Assembly (NCBI GenBank): GCA_964523395.1
Contig: CAZFXS010000010.1
Location: forward strand, 78,186-142,185
DNA from: JANYJZ01 sp964523395
Lineage (GTDB): Bacteria > Bacteroidota > Ignavibacteria > UBA10030 > SZUA-254
Direction of reading: 5' to 3'
DNA length: 64,000 nucleotides
How positions within the stretch are numbered: the first letter of the stretch is position 1; every line of letters starts with the position of its first letter. Under the pieces are notes generated by a model, which saw only the letters and a program-made list of their open reading frames with translations, made no database searches and was not told the origin of the DNA. Positions 15,809-24,625 of the stretch are shown piece after piece. The position numbers and the translations under genes are program-made.

Positions 15809-16270
15809 TCATTGGGCGTAGTCGCGGCGGAGCTGGCGTTCGACGTCGCGTTTGGCAATTGCTTCGCGCTTGTCGTAGGCTTTCTTTCCTTTCGCCAGGC
15901 CGAGTTCAATCTTAATAATGTTCTTCTTGAGATAAATTTTGAGTGGTACGAGTGTTAACCCTTTTTCGGAAATCTTTGAGAAGATTCTGGCAATTTCCTT
16001 TTTGTGCATCAGCAATTTCCGTTCACGCCGCGGGTCATGGTTGTTGATGTTGCCTTTTTCAAACGGACTGATATGCATTCCCAGCAACCAGATCTCGCCG
16101 TTCTTTATAACCGCGTACCCATCCTGCAAATTGGCGCTGCCAAGACGAAGCGATTTTACCTCAGTTCCCCTGAGGGCAATGCCCGCTTCATACGTTTCAA
16201 TAATAAAGTAATCGTGTAACGCCTTACGGTTGGAAACAACTACACGTTCCTTGGGAGTTTCTGCGGCCAT
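15809..16270 (-). CDS. smpB: SsrA-binding protein SmpB
   Basis: SmpB binds tmRNA and brings it to stalled ribosomes for trans-translation. The 153-residue protein has the OB-fold core with ALHDYFIIETYEAGIALRGT, EVKSLRLGSANLQDGYA, HISPFEKGNINNHDP and RRERKLLMHKKEI. It ends with the basic tail GKKAYDKREAIAKRDVER that enters the mRNA channel. The gene has its own promoter at 16295-16323, directly upstream of which a decayed miniature element sits. The ssrA gene itself is not seen in this window. Confidence 0.97.
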   Translation of the reverse strand: MAAETPKERVVVSNRKALHDYFIIETYEAGIALRGTEVKSLRLGSANLQDGYAVIKNGEIWLLGMHISPFEKGNINNHDPRRERKLLMHKKEIARIFSKISEKGLTLVPLKIYLKKNIIKIELGLAKGKKAYDKREAIAKRDVERQLRRDYAQ

Positions 16271-16294
16271 CGATGCGTAAATAAATGCGGGATT

Positions 16295-16323
16295 ATGATA
16301 AGGAATTCGTCAGGAAAAAGCAA
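16295..16323 (-). promoter_or_regulatory. Sigma-70 promoter of smpB (TTGCTT - 17 bp - TATCAT)
   Basis: TTGCTT (16318-16323) and TATCAT (16295-16300) on the minus strand are 17 bp apart, with the smpB ATG at 16270. It was located by the rule that the miniature elements lie 7 bp upstream of a -35 box, and it fits exactly. Confidence 0.55.
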
Positions 16324-16338
16324 TAAAAAAGATAAACT

Positions 16339-16438
16339 GGTGGTCTCCTAATTTGAAAATCATGCCTCACTTTTTGCGGAGATTGCGATGATCCTGAGCG
16401 GAGGCGAAGGATCTTTAATGTCAACATCGGACAGTTCA
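16339..16438. mobile_element. Degenerate miniature element related to 13220-13318
   Basis: From GGTGGTCTCCTAATTTGAAA to GGACAGTTCA the sequence aligns along its whole 100 bp with the 99-bp element at 13220, sharing the central GATCCTGAGC...AGGATC palindrome. The expected 8-bp flanks (GATAAACT and GGTGGACT) agree at only 5 positions, so this is an old copy. A frame of 84 codons across it is not a real gene. Confidence 0.7.
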
Positions 16439-16562
16439 GGTGGACTAAGCCGGCAAATGGTAAAGACTTTGGGTTGTGAGGACTGCCAAAACAGATATTC
16501 GATATTGGATGTTCGCATGTGAGTAATCCTTCAATCTGCTGTTTCATTTATCCGCTGTCCCG

Positions 16563-16591
16563 TTGACTTTGCTTCGGCTATTTCATATATT
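16563..16591 (+). promoter_or_regulatory. Sigma-70 promoter of the lpdA operon (TTGACT - 17 bp - TATATT)
   Basis: TTGACT at 16563-16568 and TATATT at 16586-16591 are 17 bp apart. The leader to the lpdA ATG would be about 125 nt. No other promoter of this quality lies before the dehydrogenase genes. Confidence 0.6.
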
Positions 16592-16722
16592 TTCCCGTGA
16601 AAAATGGCATCTTTCAGTGGATTGCATCCCGAATCATGCATCCTGAATCGATTTCTCTGATTCTTCAATTACTCAAGGGGTAATATTCCCCTTTTTTGTT
16701 TTCTAAGAGACGAAGGAACGTA

Positions 16723-18117
16723 ATGGCAGAAAAACAATTTGATCTTGCAGTTATCGGCGGCGGACCGGGTGGCTATGTTGCCGCTATCCGCGCATCGCAA
16801 CTTGGCATGAAAACCGCTGTCATCGAACGCGATAAACTCGGCGGTGTCTGCCTCAACTGGGGCTGTATTCCTACCAAGGCTCTTCTGAAAAATGCCGAGA
16901 TATACAATCATTTCAAACATGCGGATGAGTGGGGAATCACGTACAAGGATTTGAAATTCGATTTCTCCAAAATTATCGAACGCAGCCGTAAAGTCGCGAC
17001 AATCAACTCTAAAGGCGTGGAATACCTTTTTAAGAAGAACAAGATTGAACATATTTCCGGATTTGGAAAACTTCTTGGCAAAGGCAAAATAGAAGTCAGT
17101 AAAGATGGCAAGCCCACCGACACTGTTTTGGCAAAGCATATCATAGTCGCGACCGGTGCGCGACCGAGGATGCTTCCCAATGTAAAGATTGACGGCAAGC
17201 AAATTATCTCCAGTACAGAAGCTATGACGCTTCAGAAACGTCCGGAGTCGATGATAGTTATCGGTGCCGGGGCGATTGGGGTTGAGTTTGCCTATTTCTA
17301 TAACTCGTTTGGAACGAAAGTTACTATTGTCGAGATGTTGCCGAATATCCTTCCCGTTGAAGACAAGGAAATCTCCAAACTTCTCGAAAGCAATTTTAAG
17401 AAATCCGGCATTGTCATTCTTACCGAAAGCAAAGTCGAAAGTGTGACAACGGGAAAAGAAGTCAAAGTTGTCGTCGTGACAAAAGATGGAAAGAAGGAAC
17501 TGAAAGCTGATGTCGCGCTGATGGCAATCGGCGTTCAGGGAAATATAGAAAATATGGGACTCGAAACTGTCGGTGTTAAAACAGACAGGAGCTGGATTAC
17601 TGTTGATGATTTGAGCCGTACGAATGTTGATGGAATTTATGCCATCGGAGATGTTGCCGGCGCACCCTGGCTTGCGCACGTTGCGTCGAGAGAAGGTATT
17701 GTTTGTGTCGAAGCCATTGCAGGAAAAAATCCTCAGCCGGTTGATTACGATAACATTCCCGGTTGTACCTATTGCCAGCCGCAGGTCGCAAGCCTTGGTA
17801 TGACTGAAGAGAAAGCCATTGCTGATGGATATCAGATTAAAGTGGGAAGATTTCCATTCAGCGCAAGTGGCAAGGCGCGCGCTATCGGTGCCACAGATGG
17901 ATTGGTGAAATTAATCTTCGATGCAAAATACGGAGAGCTTCTCGGTGCGCATATTCTCGGATCGGAAGCTACGGAGATGATTGCGGAGCTTGGTGTAGCA
18001 AAAACGCTGGAGACAACAGTGTCGGCAATTGGCGGAACTGTTCACGCTCACCCGACGCTTTCAGAGGCTATTATGGAAGCCGCCGAGAATGCGTACGGGC
18101 ATGCAATCCATATCTAA
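16723..18117 (+). CDS. lpdA: Dihydrolipoyl dehydrogenase (E3)
   Basis: E3 reoxidises the dihydrolipoyl groups of 2-oxoacid dehydrogenase complexes with NAD+. The 464-residue flavoprotein has the FAD motif VIGGGPGGYVAAIRA, the redox disulfide in GGVCLNWGCIPTKALL, the NAD motif VIGAGAIGVEF, the second FAD motif YAIGDVAG and the dimer-interface HAHPTLSEAIMEAAEN with the catalytic His. GAAGGA upstream favours the ATG at 16723 over an upstream ATG at 16696. It opens the operon that also encodes both E1 types, E2 and the lipoylation enzymes, so it probably serves all complexes of the cell. Confidence 0.97.
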   Translation: MAEKQFDLAVIGGGPGGYVAAIRASQLGMKTAVIERDKLGGVCLNWGCIPTKALLKNAEIYNHFKHADEWGITYKDLKFDFSKIIERSRKVATINSKGVEYLFKKNKIEHISGFGKLLGKGKIEVSKDGKPTDTVLAKHIIVATGARPRMLPNVKIDGKQIISSTEAMTLQKRPESMIVIGAGAIGVEFAYFYNSFGTKVTIVEMLPNILPVEDKEISKLLESNFKKSGIVILTESKVESVTTGKEVKVVVVTKDGKKELKADVALMAIGVQGNIENMGLETVGVKTDRSWITVDDLSRTNVDGIYAIGDVAGAPWLAHVASREGIVCVEAIAGKNPQPVDYDNIPGCTYCQPQVASLGMTEEKAIADGYQIKVGRFPFSASGKARAIGATDGLVKLIFDAKYGELLGAHILGSEATEMIAELGVAKTLETTVSAIGGTVHAHPTLSEAIMEAAENAYGHAIHI

Positions 18118-18183
18118 ATTTACAATTGCCAATTTGCAAGTTACGATTGAAAAAATTTGCAAATCGTAAATCGAAAATCGTAA

Positions 18184-18891
18184 ATGAACAAGCCAAAAAT
18201 AAACGTTGTTGATTTGGGAGTGACCGGGTATCAGACCACTTGGGACCTGCAGAAAAGATTATTTGAGCTCCGGATTCATGATCAGATTTCCGATATGTTG
18301 CTGTTGAATGAACATCACCACGTCTATACCCTTGGAAAATCAGGTGATGATAATCATTTGCTTGCCGATGAGAATCAATTGAAGGTGTCCGGAGCCGAAG
18401 TGTTTCATATCGACCGTGGCGGCGATGTAACGTATCACGGTCCGGGTCAGCTCGTCGGATATCCAATTTTGAATCTCAGTGATTATTACAATGACATTCA
18501 TCGTTATCTGCGTGATCTTGAAGAAGTCATCATCAGAACATTGGAAGAGTTTGGAATAAAGGCCGGCCGGGATTCGGATTTTACAGGTGTCTGGGTCGGA
18601 AACAGCAAAATTGCGGCACTTGGCGTCAAAGTGAGTAAGTGGGTAACAATGCACGGTTTCGCCTTGAATGTTAATACCGATCTGAAATATTTTGACCGGA
18701 TCATTCCCTGCGGGATATTTCATAAAGGTGTCACGTCGATGGAACAGCTTCTCGGGAAACAGATTTCGTTGAAGGAAGTTTCTTCGGTATTGACCAGACA
18801 TTTCGGTGAAATTTTCGGAGCAACAACTGCGCATCAGTCTGCAAAAGAACTTTTTGATTCAATTGAACAATTACACGTTGAGAATATTTAA
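18184..18891 (+). CDS. lipB: Octanoyl-[acyl-carrier-protein]:protein octanoyltransferase
   Basis: LipB moves octanoyl groups from acyl carrier protein to the lipoyl domains of E2 and GcvH, the first step of lipoate synthesis. The 235-residue protein shows the signature RGGDVTYHGPGQLVGYP, the catalytic Lys in IAALGVKVSKWVT and the catalytic Cys in RIIPCGIFHKGVTS. It lies between lpdA and the fused E1 gene. Its TAA overlaps the next ATG (TAATG), so translation is coupled. The 66-bp gap to lpdA is AT-rich and has short repeats of the AAATCGT type. Confidence 0.96.
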   Translation: MNKPKINVVDLGVTGYQTTWDLQKRLFELRIHDQISDMLLLNEHHHVYTLGKSGDDNHLLADENQLKVSGAEVFHIDRGGDVTYHGPGQLVGYPILNLSDYYNDIHRYLRDLEEVIIRTLEEFGIKAGRDSDFTGVWVGNSKIAALGVKVSKWVTMHGFALNVNTDLKYFDRIIPCGIFHKGVTSMEQLLGKQISLKEVSSVLTRHFGEIFGATTAHQSAKELFDSIEQLHVENI

Positions 18892-20993
18892 TGCCATCGA
18901 TGAAAAAATCTGAAACGATTTCTAAAAAAGGGAAGAAAACAAACGGTTCTGAGAATGGGAAAAGTGGACTGTATTCTCCCAGCGCTTCTTCAAAGATCAG
19001 TAATGAGCGCCTTGTGGATGCCTACCGCACAATGTACACTGCGCGAAAGACGGATGATAAAATCCTCCTTCTTCTTAAGCAGGGGAAAGTCTTCTTTCAT
19101 ATCGGCGGTTCGGGGCATGAAGCGGCGCAGGTGGCAACCGCGTTCGCAATGAAACCCGGCTACGACTGGGCATATCCGTATTATCGTGATCTCGGATTTT
19201 CACTCGGATTTGGATATACCGTTGAGGAAATATTTCTGGAAGCATTGCACCGCGTAAAAGGTCCGAGCAGTGCAGGGTTTGCGATGCCGTTTCATTATGG
19301 GCATAAAAAATGGAGAATTGTTTCGCAATCAAGTCCGACCGGGACACAATATCTGCAGGCAGTTGGAACCGCGCTTGGTGCGGTAAAAGAGGGAAAAGAT
19401 GAAGTTGTCTATGTTGCTTCGGGGGAAGGTTCAACCAGCGAAGGGGAATTCCACGAAGCTGTGAACTGGGCGGCGCGTGAACGGCTGCCGGTGATTTTTC
19501 TTATCCAGGATAACAAATACGCGATTTCAGTTACCAAGAAAGAACAAACCGCAGCTGAATCCGTGTATCATCTTACGAGCGGATACGATGGTCTGAATCG
19601 TTATGAAGTTGATGGATGTGATTTTCTTGCAACGTTCGAAACTGCACAGGATGCGGTTGCTAAGGCCCGCAAAGGTGAAGGGCCAGCACTGATTCTTGCC
19701 CACACTGTCCGGCTCTTGCCGCACTCTTCATCCGATGACCAGAGAAAATACCGTGCAGAAGCGGATCTTTCCAAAGACCGTGAACGCGATCCGCTGCCTC
19801 GTCTTGAACAATATCTTATCAAACAGAATATCCTGACATCCTCTTCATTAAAACAACTTCAACAGGAAGTTGTCGAGCGAATTGATCGTGCGGCTGAAAC
19901 AGCTGAAGCTGAACCGCAACAGGAAGCTTCAAACTTGCTGAAGTATGTATATTCAGTAAATGATGTTGTTCCCAAAGAAGGATTTGTCGAGCAACATCCA
20001 TCCGGAGAAAAAATTGTCATGGTGGATGCCATCAATCATGCGATGGCAGAGGAGATGGAACGAAATCCCAACATGCTGATGTATGGCGAGGATATTGCGG
20101 GTGATAAAGGCGGTGTGTTCACTGCGACTAAAGGACTCACGAAAAAGTTCGGTTGGAAGAGAGTATTTAACTCGCCTCTCGCCGAAGCAAGCATTGTCGG
20201 AACCGCATTTGGATTAGCGGTACGAGGTATTAAGCCGGTTGTGGAAATTCAATTCGGAGATTATATCTGGCCCGCGTTCATGCAGATCCGTGATGAAGTG
20301 GCGATGCTGAGGTTCCGGTCCAATAATGACTGGTCGTGCCCGATGGTGATTCGTGTTGCGGTCGGGGGTTATATTCATGGCGGATTGTACCACAGCCAGA
20401 ATATTGATGGTTTCTTCACGCATATTCCCGGACTCCGAGTCGTTATGCCCTCCAACGCCGCAGACGCGAAAGGATTATTGAAAACCGCTTGCCGATGCGA
20501 CGATCCCGTTATCTTCTGTGAACATAAAGGGTTATATCGCGCGAGTTTTGCGACGACGCCAGAGCCCGGTGCGGAGTATTGTCTTCCGTTTGGCGTGGCA
20601 AAGACGGTGAAAGAAGGAAGTGATATTACAGTAGTCACCTGGGGAATGATGGTCCAGCGCTCGCTTGAAGCAGCAAGGACAATGGAAGACAAAGGAACGA
20701 GTGTAGAAGTCATTGACCTTCGCACACTGAATCCGTTAGATACGGAAGGAATCATGAAATCCCTGAAGAAGACAGGAAAGATACTTATCGTCCATGAAGA
20801 TACGTTAACCGGAGGGTTCGGTGCGGAGATCGCAGCGATTATCGCGAACGAAGGATTCATGCATCTTGACGCGCCGGTAAAGCGCGTTGCCGCAAAAGAC
20901 GCACCTGTGCCGTATGGTCCTACTCTTGAAAATGAAATGCTGCCCCAGACCTCGGATATTCTTGCGGCATTGAATTCCCTCAGTGCGTTTTAA
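18891..20993 (+). CDS. Fused E1 alpha-beta 2-oxoacid dehydrogenase (2-oxoisovalerate-type)
   Basis: This 700-residue protein joins both E1 chains. The alpha half (about 40-345) has the thiamine diphosphate motif GEGSTSEGEFHEA...IQDNKYAIS and HIGGSGHEAAQVA. The beta half (about 375-700) has EEMERNPNMLMYGEDI, GKILIVHEDTLTGGFGAEIA and VAAKDAPVPYGPTLE. Fused E1s of this length are typical of Bacteroidetes, Chlorobi and relatives and are usually annotated as branched-chain 2-oxoacid dehydrogenase; the exact substrate is inference. The first 35 residues are lysine/serine-rich and probably disordered. It sits directly before a separate two-chain E1, with one E2 gene behind both. Confidence 0.9.
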   Translation: MPSMKKSETISKKGKKTNGSENGKSGLYSPSASSKISNERLVDAYRTMYTARKTDDKILLLLKQGKVFFHIGGSGHEAAQVATAFAMKPGYDWAYPYYRDLGFSLGFGYTVEEIFLEALHRVKGPSSAGFAMPFHYGHKKWRIVSQSSPTGTQYLQAVGTALGAVKEGKDEVVYVASGEGSTSEGEFHEAVNWAARERLPVIFLIQDNKYAISVTKKEQTAAESVYHLTSGYDGLNRYEVDGCDFLATFETAQDAVAKARKGEGPALILAHTVRLLPHSSSDDQRKYRAEADLSKDRERDPLPRLEQYLIKQNILTSSSLKQLQQEVVERIDRAAETAEAEPQQEASNLLKYVYSVNDVVPKEGFVEQHPSGEKIVMVDAINHAMAEEMERNPNMLMYGEDIAGDKGGVFTATKGLTKKFGWKRVFNSPLAEASIVGTAFGLAVRGIKPVVEIQFGDYIWPAFMQIRDEVAMLRFRSNNDWSCPMVIRVAVGGYIHGGLYHSQNIDGFFTHIPGLRVVMPSNAADAKGLLKTACRCDDPVIFCEHKGLYRASFATTPEPGAEYCLPFGVAKTVKEGSDITVVTWGMMVQRSLEAARTMEDKGTSVEVIDLRTLNPLDTEGIMKSLKKTGKILIVHEDTLTGGFGAEIAAIIANEGFMHLDAPVKRVAAKDAPVPYGPTLENEMLPQTSDILAALNSLSAF

Positions 20994-20996
20994 TGT

Positions 20997-22052
20997 ATGG
21001 CAAGCCCGGCTAAATCCAAAATCAAAAAAGCTGCGGGAGTACCCGCTCCCCGTTCCTCAGCCAACGGAAAGAGTGGGTTGTCCTCCGGTGATTTGCTGAA
21101 GCTGTATTACTTCATGCAGCTTAAACGGAAGTTTGAGAATACTATTTTGCATCTGTATCAGCAGGGGAAAGTTGTCGGCGGGGCGTACTCGGGTTTTGGT
21201 AACGAAGCGACTGCTGTCGGGACTGCCTTTGCGCTTGAAAAGCACGATTATCTCTTCCCGATGCACCGGGATATCGGCGCGCATTTTGTCAAAGGTCAAA
21301 CCATCCGCAATATGATGATGCAGCATCTCGGCCGTGCCGGCAATCTGACGCGGGGAAGAGACGGAACAGGGCATTATGCCGATCCTTCATTGAAGATTTA
21401 TGGTAACATCAGTCATCTTGGCGCCATGGTTCCGGTCGCGTGCGGTGCTGCTCTTGCGTCGAAGCTTCGTAAGGAAAATGCTGTCTCATTAACATACATC
21501 GGCGACGGTGGAGCAAGCGTCGGTGAAGTGCATGAAGGGATGATGATGGCGTCTGTGATGAAACTGCCGCTGATTCTTATCATCGAGAATAATCAATATG
21601 CATACTCTACCCCGATTTCCAGACAGTTTATTGTAGAAAATCTTTCTGATCGTGCAATCGGATACGGCATTCCGGGAATCACCGTCGATGGAACCGATGT
21701 GGTGGAAGTATACAAAGTTTGCAAGGAAGCGGTTGACCGCGCCCGGAAGGGCAACGGTCCCACCATCATTGAATCCAAGACAATGAGAATGTCAGGGCAT
21801 GCCGCTCACGATAACGCGTGGTACGTTCCCAAAAATTTATTTGCCGAGTGGAAGAAGAAGGATCCTGTTGAGCGGTTTGAAAAAGTGTTGATGGACCGGG
21901 GTTTGCTCACATCTTCCCAAAAAGAGTCGATGCTGAACAAGATCCAGAAAGAACTCGATGCCGAAGCAGAATATGCGCTAGCATTGCCATATCCTCCCCC
22001 GGAAGAAGCGGTTGAGGGAGTATTTCATGATCAAGTCAAAATTCAAAAGTAA
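20997..22052 (+). CDS. pdhA: Pyruvate (2-oxoacid) dehydrogenase E1 component, alpha subunit
   Basis: The 351-residue subunit binds thiamine diphosphate and decarboxylates the 2-oxoacid. The cofactor motif IGDGGASVGEVHEG...IENNQYAYSTP is complete, and GRDGTGHYADPSLKIYGNIS and SKTMRMSGHAAHDNAWYV resemble the phosphorylation-loop region of pyruvate E1 alpha. A flexible Lys/Ala/Pro N-terminus precedes the domain. The gene starts 3 bp after the fused E1 and is followed by pdhB after a 155-bp gap filled with heptanucleotide repeats. The homology suits pyruvate best, although acetoin-type E1 is similar. Confidence 0.92.
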   Translation: MASPAKSKIKKAAGVPAPRSSANGKSGLSSGDLLKLYYFMQLKRKFENTILHLYQQGKVVGGAYSGFGNEATAVGTAFALEKHDYLFPMHRDIGAHFVKGQTIRNMMMQHLGRAGNLTRGRDGTGHYADPSLKIYGNISHLGAMVPVACGAALASKLRKENAVSLTYIGDGGASVGEVHEGMMMASVMKLPLILIIENNQYAYSTPISRQFIVENLSDRAIGYGIPGITVDGTDVVEVYKVCKEAVDRARKGNGPTIIESKTMRMSGHAAHDNAWYVPKNLFAEWKKKDPVERFEKVLMDRGLLTSSQKESMLNKIQKELDAEAEYALALPYPPPEEAVEGVFHDQVKIQK

Positions 22053-22105
22053 AAAGAATAAATGGGTTGAGATTTGTGTTTTGAGTAGTGAGTTGTAAAT
22101 TTCAA

Positions 22106-22169
22106 CCTGAAACCTGAAACCTGAAACCTGAAATCCGTAAATCGTAAATCGTAAATCGTAAATCGTAAA
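22106..22169. repeat. Heptanucleotide tandem repeats (CCTGAAA)4 and (TCGTAAA)4
   Basis: Four perfect CCTGAAA units (22106-22133) are followed by one TCCGTAAA and four TCGTAAA units (22142-22169) in the gap between pdhA and pdhB. A similar AAATCGTAAATCG stretch lies before lipB (18155-18183). Such 7-bp arrays change length by slippage and can modulate downstream expression. Confidence 0.85.
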
Positions 22170-22207
22170 TCTCTTAATCCTATAACCAACAACCTTTAAC
22201 ATCTCTC

Positions 22208-23185
22208 GTGTCCCAACCCATCACATACATTGAAGCGATCTCGGAAGGCCTTCGCGAGGAAATGCGCAAGGACAAATCTGTCTTTCTGTTAGGTGAAGAT
22301 ATCGGCGCGTATGGCGGGGCATTTAAAGTTACCAAGGGATTTATTGAAGAGTTCGGGGAAGACCGCGTCATTGACACAGTACTCGCTGAAGCTGCGATTG
22401 TCGGCGCTGCAATGGGCACTGCGATTGTCGGTATGAAACCGGTGGCCGAAATGCAGTTTGCTGATTTTGTCGCCAACGGATTTAACCAGATTGTGAATAA
22501 TGTGGCGAAGTTTCATTATCGTACCGGACTTCCTGTCCCGATGGTGATTCGCCTGCCTGCAGGCGGCGGCGTGCGCGGCGGGCCGTTCCATTCCGTGAAT
22601 CCCGAATCATGGTTTATGAATGTCCCTGGAATAAAGATTGTAGCCCCGTCAACACCATATGATGCCAAGGGATTAATCAAAGCGGCGATTCAGGATCCCG
22701 ATCCGGTGCTCTATCTCGAACATAAATATCTGTATCGTCATCTCAAGGCAGAAATACCTTCGGGGGATTACACAGTCCCGATTGGAAAAGCTGAAATAAA
22801 AAGAACAGGCAGTGATATTACGGTTATAACCTATCATGCCGGATTGCAATGGGCGCTCGAAGCGTCGAAAACTCTTGCCGGAGAGGGAGTTGAAATTGAA
22901 ATCGTTGATCTTCGTACGCTTCTTCCGCTCGACAAAGAAACTATTCTTTCTTCTGTCAGGAAGACGGGCAAAGTTCTTATTCTCCATGAAGCAACACTCA
23001 CCGGCGGTATTGGCGGGGAGATTGCTGCGATAATTGGAGAGAATGCGTTTGAATATCTTGATGCACCTATAAAACGTGTCGCGTCGATTGATACACCGGT
23101 GCCGTATGCGCCGACGCTTGAAGATTATTTCCTGCCGAACACTCAAAAAGTTTTAGCCGCGCTCAGAAATCTCGCGGCATATTAG
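22208..23185 (+). CDS. pdhB: Pyruvate (2-oxoacid) dehydrogenase E1 component, beta subunit
   Basis: The 325-residue beta chain completes the alpha2beta2 E1 with pdhA. Family motifs are VFLLGEDIGAYGGAFKVTKG, DTVLAEAAIVGAAMGTA, MVIRLPAGGGVRGGPFHS and GKVLILHEATLTGGIGGEIA. The start is a GTG at 22208, needed to keep the conserved N-terminus (TYIEAISEGLREEM); no strong Shine-Dalgarno precedes it. The beta half of the fused E1 upstream is its paralogue. The repeat tract in front of this gene may influence the pdhA:pdhB ratio, which is inference. Confidence 0.94.
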   Translation: MSQPITYIEAISEGLREEMRKDKSVFLLGEDIGAYGGAFKVTKGFIEEFGEDRVIDTVLAEAAIVGAAMGTAIVGMKPVAEMQFADFVANGFNQIVNNVAKFHYRTGLPVPMVIRLPAGGGVRGGPFHSVNPESWFMNVPGIKIVAPSTPYDAKGLIKAAIQDPDPVLYLEHKYLYRHLKAEIPSGDYTVPIGKAEIKRTGSDITVITYHAGLQWALEASKTLAGEGVEIEIVDLRTLLPLDKETILSSVRKTGKVLILHEATLTGGIGGEIAAIIGENAFEYLDAPIKRVASIDTPVPYAPTLEDYFLPNTQKVLAALRNLAAY

Positions 23186-23220
23186 TTGAACACTTTCAAA
23201 AAATAAAGCGAAAGAATATT

Positions 23221-24555
23221 ATGTCAAAAATCGAAGTCGTCATGCCCCAGCTCGGTGAAAGCCTCACCGAAGGAACAATCATTAAGTGGCACAAAAAACC
23301 GGGTGACAAGGTCAGAAAAGATGAAACTCTTCTGGAAATCAGCACCGATAAGGTTGATTCGGAAATCCCGTCGCCGGCCTCGGGTGTTGTGACGAAATTA
23401 TTATTCGATGAACAGAAAACCGTTGCGGTCCGTACCGTTATTGCGGAAATCGATACAGATGAGTCGGCATCAGTCAGTGCAGCTTCTTCATCAAAACAGG
23501 AGGAGAAAAAACCTGCGGCGTCTGCACCGGCAGTTGCAAAACCGGCTGAGGTTTCCGCGAAACCAGTTGCTGTAAGTGCGCCGTCCGCTCAGCCTCAATC
23601 GGGCAGATTTTATTCTCCGCTTGTCCTGAATATCGCCCGGGAAGAAGGAATCTCAATGTCGGAATTGGAAATGATTCCCGGTACCGGCGAAGGCGGGAGA
23701 GTTTCAAAGAAAGACATGCTCGCGTATGTCGAAACACGGAAGAAAGGCGGGGGAGTTCCGGCCCCGGCGGCAGTGCCTTCGCATGCACCGTATGCGCCGC
23801 GCATAGAAAGCGGATTGAAACACATTGACAGTGGCGACCTGGCCAAGAAATATCCCGCCCCTCAGCATGAAATTCTGCAGATGAGCAATATCCTGATGAA
23901 GATGTCGGATCATATGATCAAAAGTGTCCACACTTCTCCGCATGTGCAGGCAATTCATGAAGTCGACATGACGAAAGTCGATATGGCGCGCCGCCGTAAT
24001 GCTGAAGGATTTGAAAAGCGTGAAGGGTTTAAATTGACATTCATGCCCTTTATTTGTGATGCGATTGTGAAGGCACTGAAACAGTTTCCGCTGGTCAATT
24101 CTTCCATCGAGGGTGATAAGATTATTCTGAAAAAATACATAAACCTTGGAATAGCGGTTGCATCGGAAAGCGGGCTCATCGTTCCTGTCATAAAAAATGC
24201 TGAAGAGAAAAACTTTATCGGCCTCGCGCGTGCTGTGAATGATCTTGCGACGCGGACACGCTCAAAACGACTGACACCCGCAGATATTGAGGGCGGAACA
24301 TTTACTATTACCAACTTTGGCGTCTTTGGCACGATGATCGGTATGCCGATTATCAACCAGCCGCAGGTTGCGATTCTCGGCACCGGCTCGATTGAGAAAC
24401 GTCCCGTTGTTATTAACGACGCGATTGCGATTCGTTCCATCGCGTATTTTACACTCTCATTCGATCACCGTATTGTTGACGGCGCACTCGGCGGTTCGTT
24501 CCTCGAGACAATCGTCAAATCGCTCGAAAACTTCGACGACAAACAGACATTATAG
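23221..24555 (+). CDS. Dihydrolipoamide acyltransferase (E2) of a 2-oxoacid dehydrogenase complex
   Basis: The 444-residue E2 has one N-terminal lipoyl domain (1-78) with the lipoylated Lys in EISTDKVDSEIPSPASG. An Ala/Pro-rich linker (about 85-125) follows, then a peripheral subunit-binding domain (SPLVLNIAREEGISMSELEM, GTGEGGRVSKKDML; about 130-172), a second linker, and the acyltransferase core. The core carries the catalytic motif SFDHRIVDGALGGSF near the C-terminus. It lies downstream of both E1 types and is the only E2 in the operon, so it may serve as core for both. Whether the acyl group is acetyl or branched cannot be decided from the motifs. Confidence 0.93.
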   Translation: MSKIEVVMPQLGESLTEGTIIKWHKKPGDKVRKDETLLEISTDKVDSEIPSPASGVVTKLLFDEQKTVAVRTVIAEIDTDESASVSAASSSKQEEKKPAASAPAVAKPAEVSAKPVAVSAPSAQPQSGRFYSPLVLNIAREEGISMSELEMIPGTGEGGRVSKKDMLAYVETRKKGGGVPAPAAVPSHAPYAPRIESGLKHIDSGDLAKKYPAPQHEILQMSNILMKMSDHMIKSVHTSPHVQAIHEVDMTKVDMARRRNAEGFEKREGFKLTFMPFICDAIVKALKQFPLVNSSIEGDKIILKKYINLGIAVASESGLIVPVIKNAEEKNFIGLARAVNDLATRTRSKRLTPADIEGGTFTITNFGVFGTMIGMPIINQPQVAILGTGSIEKRPVVINDAIAIRSIAYFTLSFDHRIVDGALGGSFLETIVKSLENFDDKQTL

Positions 24556-24615
24556 CTTCGTGACCCTTAGTGTCCGCCTCAGGCGGATTGTGTCTTAGTG
24601 GCGAAATAAATCACT
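24556..24615. repeat. Short intergenic repeat with GTCCGCCTCAGGCGGA hairpin
   Basis: Between E2 and lipA, TCCGCC/GGCGGA forms a tight hairpin within a stretch reading GTGACCCTTAGTG...GTGTCTTAGTGGCGAAA. This type of text recurs in intergenic DNA of many environmental genomes. It may act as an RNA-stabilising or processing element between the two genes. Confidence 0.4.
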
Positions 24616-24625
24616 TAAGAAGAAT

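Noticed and set aside
16293..16547. Minus-strand open frame of 84 codons
   Set aside because: It runs across the decayed miniature element and the smpB promoter and has no start signal or protein-like composition.
16669..17679. Minus-strand open frame of 336 codons
   Set aside because: It is antisense to lpdA, whose frame has all family motifs.
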